Positions 22,509-26,955 of a stretch of 26,955 bases of DNA are shown in pieces; positions within the stretch are counted from its first letter, which is position 1; every line of letters begins with the position of its first letter. The position numbers and the translations under genes were made by a program. The stretch is from NCBI GenBank assembly GCA_002067045.1, contig MVPZ01000123.1, forward strand, positions 1 through 26,955. The letters run 5' to 3'. The notes under the pieces are model-generated. The model did not search any database. It was given only the letters and a program-made list of their open reading frames with translations, and was not told the DNA's origin. This stretch comes from Methanomassiliicoccales archaeon PtaB.Bin134 (GTDB lineage Archaea; Thermoplasmatota; Thermoplasmata; Methanomassiliicoccales; UBA472).

Positions 22509-25500
22509 GCGCCCTGACCGCCTCGTCGATGCGGTCCAGCTCTCCCTGGGGGTTCCGGAACCACTCCACGCTCCACACCCGGTGCAGGTTCCATCCCAGG
22601 CGTCCGAGCTGCGATTGCCGGGTCCGGTCGCGGTCCCGAACGGTCCTCCCGGACAGGTAGTGCTCCCCGTCGCACTCAATGCCCAGCAGGAACCTCCCCT
22701 CCTCCGCGGGGTCCTCGATGGCCAGGTCCACGCGGTAATCGGACGTCCCGACGTTCACCTTCACCCGGTGCCCGCGATCCTCCAATTCGCGGCGCAGGCG
22801 GTCCTGGAACGGGCCGACCTCCTCGCCCTTCCGGCCCGGGGGCAAGGGGAGCGCCCTGCGGTCGCCCCCGGCCTCGGCGAAGGCCAGGTACTGCTTGAGG
22901 AGGCGGGCCCCCGCGCTCCTGGTCCCCGAGAGGTCGATGTCCTCGGAGCGTATGGAGGACACGATGTCCAGCGACTGCTTGGCCCTGGTTATGGCCACGT
23001 TCAGCCTCCTTTCCCCTCCTTCCCGGTTCAGGGGGCCGAAGTTCAGGGCGAACCTGCCGTTCTCATCCCGGCCGTAGCCCACGCTCAGGATTATGCGGTC
23101 CCTCTCGTGCCCCTGCACGTTCTCCAGGTTGTAGAGCAGGAACGGCTCCCCCCGGTCCGAGGAGAGCACCTCGTCCAGCTCCCGGTCCTGCCGGCGCAGG
23201 TCGTCCAGGGCCTGGTCCACCGCCTCCATCTGGGCCTCGGAGAAGGCGATCACCCCCAGGCTCTTGCCGTCCTTGCGGGCGTAATGCTCCCTGACCATGT
23301 TGGCCACGATCAAAGCCTCCTCCCGGTTGGTCCTGCTGCGTCCGCGGTCGAAGACCCCGTTGGGCACATGCACGTGGCGCACCCCGAACCCCTCCCGGCC
23401 GAACAGGGCACTGGGGAAGGTGTTCAGCCTGCCCCCGTAGAACTGGTGGTTGGAGAAGGCGATCAGCGATTCGTCCTTGGAACGGTAATGCCACATGAGC
23501 ATGCGCTTGGACATTCCGCAGGTCTCGCACTCGTCCAGGATGCTCTCTAGGTCCTCGGAGTCCTCCTCCTCCGAGGAGAGGGCGAAGAAGGAGGTGGGGG
23601 GCATCTGCCGGCTGTCCCCCACCACTATGACCTGGGTGCCCCGGGCTATGGAGCCGATGGCGTCCTCCGGGCATATCTGCGAGGCCTCGTCGAATATCAC
23701 CACGTCGAAGCGCGTCCGCTCCCGGTCCAGGAACTGGGCCACGGAGAGGGGGCTCATGAGCATGCAGGGCTTCAGCAGCCCCACCAGGTCCCAGCATTCG
23801 CTGAGCATGCTGCGCACGGCCTTCCTCTGGCGCTTCAGCTTGGCCAGGCGGGCGATCTCCGTCTCCTGCTTGAGCAGCGCGGCGCGCTCGGAACCCTCCC
23901 TGCGCTTCAGCAGGATCTCCTCCACCCTGGCCTGCACGCGATGCCTGCCCCGCTCCACGTACAGCCGGTCCAGCTCGTGGAAGCGCTGCACCAGTCCCGC
24001 CTGATGGTCCCGGCGGAAGCGATGCAGCGCGGGGTCCGAGGCCAGGGCCTCCTCCGTCCACAGCCGGCGGAAGCGCTTGAGGAAGGCCGGGGACATCTCA
24101 TCGGCGGGGACCTCGTCCCGATGCAGCTCCCGCAGAAGGTCATCCAGGCCCAGCGCCCTCATGCCATGCAGGAGCGATGAGAGGTCCAGCCATTCCTGGT
24201 AGCGGTAGCGTCCGTTCCAGAGGGCCTCCGTCCAGGCCTCCAGGTCCCGGAGGGCCGATTCCCCCGGCGCCCGTCCGTTCAACCTGTGCTCCGGAACGAA
24301 CCTGGCCGACAACTGGTTCAGGGCCGTCTCGAACCTGCCCAGGTACAGTTCCAGCTCCAGGGCCCGGTCCCTGACCGGCTGCGGGGGCTCCGTGGATGTC
24401 AATACCTCGGCCACCATATCGTTCATGAGCAGGGCGTGGGCGGAGCGGAAGCGCCTGGTCCATTCCATGCGGTCGGAGATGCCTGCCAGCTCCGAACCCT
24501 CGCCGGAGAAGCAGCCCCTGATCCTCGTCATGAGGTTGTCCCTCATGACCTTCCAGGCCGCCAGGGACTGCTGGTAACCCTCCACGGCCCGCACCATGAA
24601 CTTGGCCTCCTCATAGCTCAGCTTCCGGCCGGAGATGGTGGTCAGTATCTTCATGTCCCTGCGGTAGCCGCCCTTCAGTGCCCGGAGGCCGCTGTTGTAC
24701 TGCACCTCGAAACGATAGCGGAAGGTCTTCCCGTCCAGGTCCAGTATATCCCGGGACCCCATGCCCAGCAGTCCCTGCTCCTTGACCTGCAGGTCGGCGA
24801 AGGCGGCCTTGCCGTCAGCCACCATTCCGGCCAAGGTGTCCAGGTCGCCCTCCAGCCATTCCCTGCGCACCTCCGGCCTCTCCACCAGGTCCCTGTACAA
24901 GGCTCGGATGCGCCGCAGGTCCGGCAAGGACTCCGGGGGGACCAGCCCCAGGGCCTCCACGGCCCCCGGTATGGCCGACCAGAGGTTCTGGCGGGCCTCC
25001 AGGACCGCGGACAGCTCCTCCGCCACCTTGGACTGCAGCCGGTCGCTCCATTCCGCCACCGCCGCCCCGTTCCACGGGTGCTCGCGGTCCATGAAGGCCG
25101 CGGACATCTGCGACAGGCGGTGCACCATGCCCTCCATCCGGCCCAGGCGGTCCTCGTCCACCTCCATAACAGAAGGCATCTGGAACCTGAGGTCCCGGAC
25201 CCCGGAGAGCGAGGCGTAATGCCCGATCATGCCGTACACGCTCGTTCCCAGCCGGCCGCGGGGGGCGTGCAGCGCCTTCACGTAGTCGTCCAGCTCCTGC
25301 CGGACCGCGGCCAGGTCCCTCACCTCCGGCGGCGCCGAACGGGGATCGGCACTTCTCTCCAGGACCTGGGCGATCTCCTTGACGATGTCCGCGCGGTTGC
25401 GCTTGGGGTCGTGCAGCTCCAGGCAGCGGTCGCCCAGCCCCACCTTCTCCAGGTTCCCCTTCACAACGTCCAGCGCGGCCATCTTCTGGGAAACGAAGAG

Positions 25501-26463
25501 CACGCGCCTGCCGTGGGCCATGAGCTCGGCCATCATGTTGGTGATGGTCTGGCTCTTTCCCGTCCCCGGCGGGCCCTGCAGCACGAAGCTCACCCCGGCC
25601 AGGGCGGCCTGCACCGCCTCCAGCTGGCTGGAGTCAGCGTCCAGCACCTGGAAGGAATCCTCCGGCCTCAGCTTGGCGTCGTACTCCGCCGGCGAGGGCA
25701 GGTCGGACGGCTCTGGAGGCAGGGCGGAGGGGTCCCCGGCCAGGGCGCGTATGACCGGCGAGGAGGCCAGGGAGGAAATGTTGTCGTCAAGGTCGGCGTA
25801 CATCAGCAGCTTGGAGAAATGGAAGAGCCCCAGGTAGGCCGAGGCGCTCACCTGCCAACCCGATCCCGCCGGGATGGCCCCCCTCAACGCGTCCAAGGCC
25901 TTGCTGAGCTCGAAGCCGTTGTCCAGGTCGAAATCGGGGAGTTTGAGGCGATAGTCCATCTCCAGCCGCTTGCGCAGGCTGGGGTTGAACACCGGGTCCT
26001 CGTCCAGGGGCATCAGTCGATAGGGGGAGAAGGAGTTCTGCCTCTCCAGGGACACCGGCACCAGGAACAGGGGGGACTCGTTCATGTCCGAGCCCCCCTC
26101 CTCCCTCCAGAGCAGGGAGCCCATGGAAACGTACAGGATGTTCACCCCGTGGTCGCTGCGATAGGTGCGGGACTTGCCGCGGAGGTTGTACAGCACCCTC
26201 TCCACCGGGGTCTCCGGCGCGTGGGCCACCACGATCATCCTTCCGCTGCCGACCTCCTCCTTTCCCTCCGGATCCCCGAGAACGGTGAACTGCCTTCCCC
26301 GGTCCAGCTCGGTGTACAGGGCGTCGGAGCCCGGCAAGGCGACGGTCAGGGTGGAGGCCTTGTTCTTCTTGAACCTGATGAGGGGATTGCGGTTAGAGAC
26401 GTCCAGCAGCTTCCCCTTCCAAACCTCGGCCTTCTTGGCCACCGTCCGCTCCCCTTCGTTCAT
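22486..26463 (-). CDS. DUF4011-type SF1 helicase with C-terminal PD-(D/E)XK-like nuclease (putative defence protein)
   Basis: The 1325-residue protein has three parts. An N-terminal DUF4011-like region (about 10-235) begins KAEVWKGKLLDVSNRNPLIRF. A Upf1-like superfamily 1 helicase core carries Walker A GPPGTGKS (297-304) and, after a 600-residue helical insertion, Walker B FDEAS (924-928), motif III VVGDSRQMPP, the EN-VQGHERD segment and motif VI NVAITRAK. A C-terminal endonuclease domain of the MTES_1575/Vsr-like kind carries Asp1246 and Glu1263-Cys-Asp1265-Gly, then VRDRDRTRQ and LGWNLHRVWS. This DUF4011-helicase-nuclease order occurs in single-gene bacterial antiphage proteins. SD GGAG lies 4 nt before ATG 26463. 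Neighbours are housekeeping genes; base composition looks like the surroundings. A repair or anti-plasmid role is an alternative. Confidence 0.88.
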   Translation of the reverse strand: MNEGERTVAKKAEVWKGKLLDVSNRNPLIRFKKNKASTLTVALPGSDALYTELDRGRQFTVLGDPEGKEEVGSGRMIVVAHAPETPVERVLYNLRGKSRTYRSDHGVNILYVSMGSLLWREEGGSDMNESPLFLVPVSLERQNSFSPYRLMPLDEDPVFNPSLRKRLEMDYRLKLPDFDLDNGFELSKALDALRGAIPAGSGWQVSASAYLGLFHFSKLLMYADLDDNISSLASSPVIRALAGDPSALPPEPSDLPSPAEYDAKLRPEDSFQVLDADSSQLEAVQAALAGVSFVLQGPPGTGKSQTITNMMAELMAHGRRVLFVSQKMAALDVVKGNLEKVGLGDRCLELHDPKRNRADIVKEIAQVLERSADPRSAPPEVRDLAAVRQELDDYVKALHAPRGRLGTSVYGMIGHYASLSGVRDLRFQMPSVMEVDEDRLGRMEGMVHRLSQMSAAFMDREHPWNGAAVAEWSDRLQSKVAEELSAVLEARQNLWSAIPGAVEALGLVPPESLPDLRRIRALYRDLVERPEVRREWLEGDLDTLAGMVADGKAAFADLQVKEQGLLGMGSRDILDLDGKTFRYRFEVQYNSGLRALKGGYRRDMKILTTISGRKLSYEEAKFMVRAVEGYQQSLAAWKVMRDNLMTRIRGCFSGEGSELAGISDRMEWTRRFRSAHALLMNDMVAEVLTSTEPPQPVRDRALELELYLGRFETALNQLSARFVPEHRLNGRAPGESALRDLEAWTEALWNGRYRYQEWLDLSSLLHGMRALGLDDLLRELHRDEVPADEMSPAFLKRFRRLWTEEALASDPALHRFRRDHQAGLVQRFHELDRLYVERGRHRVQARVEEILLKRREGSERAALLKQETEIARLAKLKRQRKAVRSMLSECWDLVGLLKPCMLMSPLSVAQFLDRERTRFDVVIFDEASQICPEDAIGSIARGTQVIVVGDSRQMPPTSFFALSSEEEDSEDLESILDECETCGMSKRMLMWHYRSKDESLIAFSNHQFYGGRLNTFPSALFGREGFGVRHVHVPNGVFDRGRSRTNREEALIVANMVREHYARKDGKSLGVIAFSEAQMEAVDQALDDLRRQDRELDEVLSSDRGEPFLLYNLENVQGHERDRIILSVGYGRDENGRFALNFGPLNREGGERRLNVAITRAKQSLDIVSSIRSEDIDLSGTRSAGARLLKQYLAFAEAGGDRRALPLPPGRKGEEVGPFQDRLRRELEDRGHRVKVNVGTSDYRVDLAIEDPAEEGRFLLGIECDGEHYLSGRTVRDRDRTRQSQLGRLGWNLHRVWSVEWFRNPQGELDRIDEAVRALRERSAS

Positions 26464-26467
26464 CGTG

Positions 26468-26510
26468 CTCCGCCTGAGGCACGCCTTGCCGGTTATTAAA
26501 TGGTTTTATG
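26468..26510 (-). promoter_or_regulatory. Helicase-nuclease promoter and SD
   Basis: On the minus strand CATAAAACCATTTAATAACC (26491-26510) offers two overlapping TATA-like elements, and GGAG (26468-26471) is the SD. The gap 26464-26583 is shared with the divergent glyA promoter. Confidence 0.45.
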
Positions 26511-26543
26511 GTCTTTCCAGGGCGGTAGGCCGGCCGAGGCAAC

Positions 26544-26551
26544 ATATTTAA
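26544..26551 (+). promoter_or_regulatory. TATA box for glyA
   Basis: ATATTTAA is centred about 36 nt before ATG 26584, predicting a short leader of about 10 nt. A GGGGG run at 26566-26570 is too far upstream to be a normal SD. Confidence 0.5.
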
Positions 26552-26583
26552 GACCTCCTTATAATGGGGGTGCAAGTGACCTT

Positions 26584-26955
26584 ATGAAAGAGGACGCCTA
26601 CTGGATCCGGGACCAGGTGCAGAGGCACAACAAGTGGTTCGAGGAATCGATCCCCATGATCGCCTCCGAGAACCTGATGAGCCCTCTGGCCAAAGAGATG
26701 ATGATTTCTGACTTCCACGACCGCTACGCCGAGGGACTTCCCGGCAAGCGCTACTATAACGGCAACATCTACGTGGACCAGGTCGAACTGAAGTGCATAG
26801 AGCTGGCGCAGCGCATATTCCAGTGCCAGTTCGCCGACGTGCGCCCGATATCGGGAACGGTCGCCAACATGGCCGCCCTGATGGCCCTCATGCAGCCGGG
26901 CGAGACCATGACCTGCACCTCCCTGGACCACGGGGCGCACATCTCCACCGCCAAG
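26584..26955 (+). CDS. glyA: Serine hydroxymethyltransferase (5' part; gene runs off right edge)
   Basis: Only the first 124 residues are present. They match fold-type I SHMT, which interconverts serine and glycine with a folate or tetrahydromethanopterin C1 carrier. Visible marks are WFEESIPMIASENLMSP, RYAEGLPGKRYYNGN, and ISGTVANMAALMALMQPGE leading into the His of SLDHGAHIS that stacks on the cofactor. The PLP-binding lysine lies beyond the window. The form RYAEGLPGKRYY differs slightly from the bacterial KYAEGYPGKRYY and fits the archaeal branch. It diverges from the helicase-nuclease gene. Confidence 0.95.
   Translation, partial: MKEDAYWIRDQVQRHNKWFEESIPMIASENLMSPLAKEMMISDFHDRYAEGLPGKRYYNGNIYVDQVELKCIELAQRIFQCQFADVRPISGTVANMAALMALMQPGETMTCTSLDHGAHISTAK

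Noticed and set aside
24286..26499. Long plus-strand open frame opposite the helicase-nuclease gene
   Set aside because: It is an antisense shadow: Gln/Val/His/Leu-rich, without domain signals, while the minus strand has clear helicase motifs.

Overview
The window reads as a high-GC, gene-dense archaeal chromosome segment. The archaeal marks are an ABCE1/Rli1 recycling ATPase, the archaeal type of riboflavin synthase paired with lumazine synthase and a RibL-type FAD synthetase, the archaeal bifunctional phosphoglucose/phosphomannose isomerase, and TATA boxes about 25-32 nt upstream of many start codons. A mix of leaderless starts and Shine-Dalgarno (SD) starts, with Ni-CO dehydrogenase, a flavodiiron protein and FtsZ, fits an anaerobic euryarchaeon. 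A Thermoplasmatota/Methanomassiliicoccales-like lineage is a guess from overall character; no marker here proves it. No tRNA, rRNA, CRISPR array, insertion sequence or integrase was seen.

Layout. 1-701: 5' part of an ammonium transporter gene running off the left edge. 888-5388: redox and oxygen-stress block, with a DGC-type cysteine protein, a divergent disulfide oxidoreductase with a natural His tail, a PHP-domain phosphoesterase, a 39-residue desulforedoxin behind a flavodiiron protein (fprA), and a small winged-helix-like protein. 5376-9982: ABCE1, then cooS-cooC (CO dehydrogenase and its nickel-insertion ATPase) as a two-gene unit without a visible electron-transfer partner. 10099-12977: metG overlapping a second PHP gene. 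12981-15940: a roadblock-like protein, an unrecognised helical-repeat-like protein, and ftsZ. 16010-19259: a five-part PUA/PP-loop/ferredoxin fusion protein diverging from a class I aminotransferase. 19312-21342: a compact ribB-ribL-ribC-ribH operon. 21468-22508: pgi/pmi. 22486-26463: a 1325-residue DUF4011-helicase-nuclease protein resembling single-gene defence proteins. 26584-end: 5' part of glyA.

How it fits together. The fprA-desulforedoxin pair and the lpd-like oxidoreductase share an unusual promoter element (GGTACC followed by CCTAGG or CTAGG just after the TATA box), which suggests a small redox regulon. The riboflavin operon supplies FMN/FAD used by such flavoproteins. The least explained items are the helicase-nuclease, the PUA/PP-loop/Fe-S fusion, the shared promoter element, and the orphan cooS-cooC pair with a palindrome over its probable transcription start. 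All family calls come from reading motifs in the translated sequence; no database search was run.
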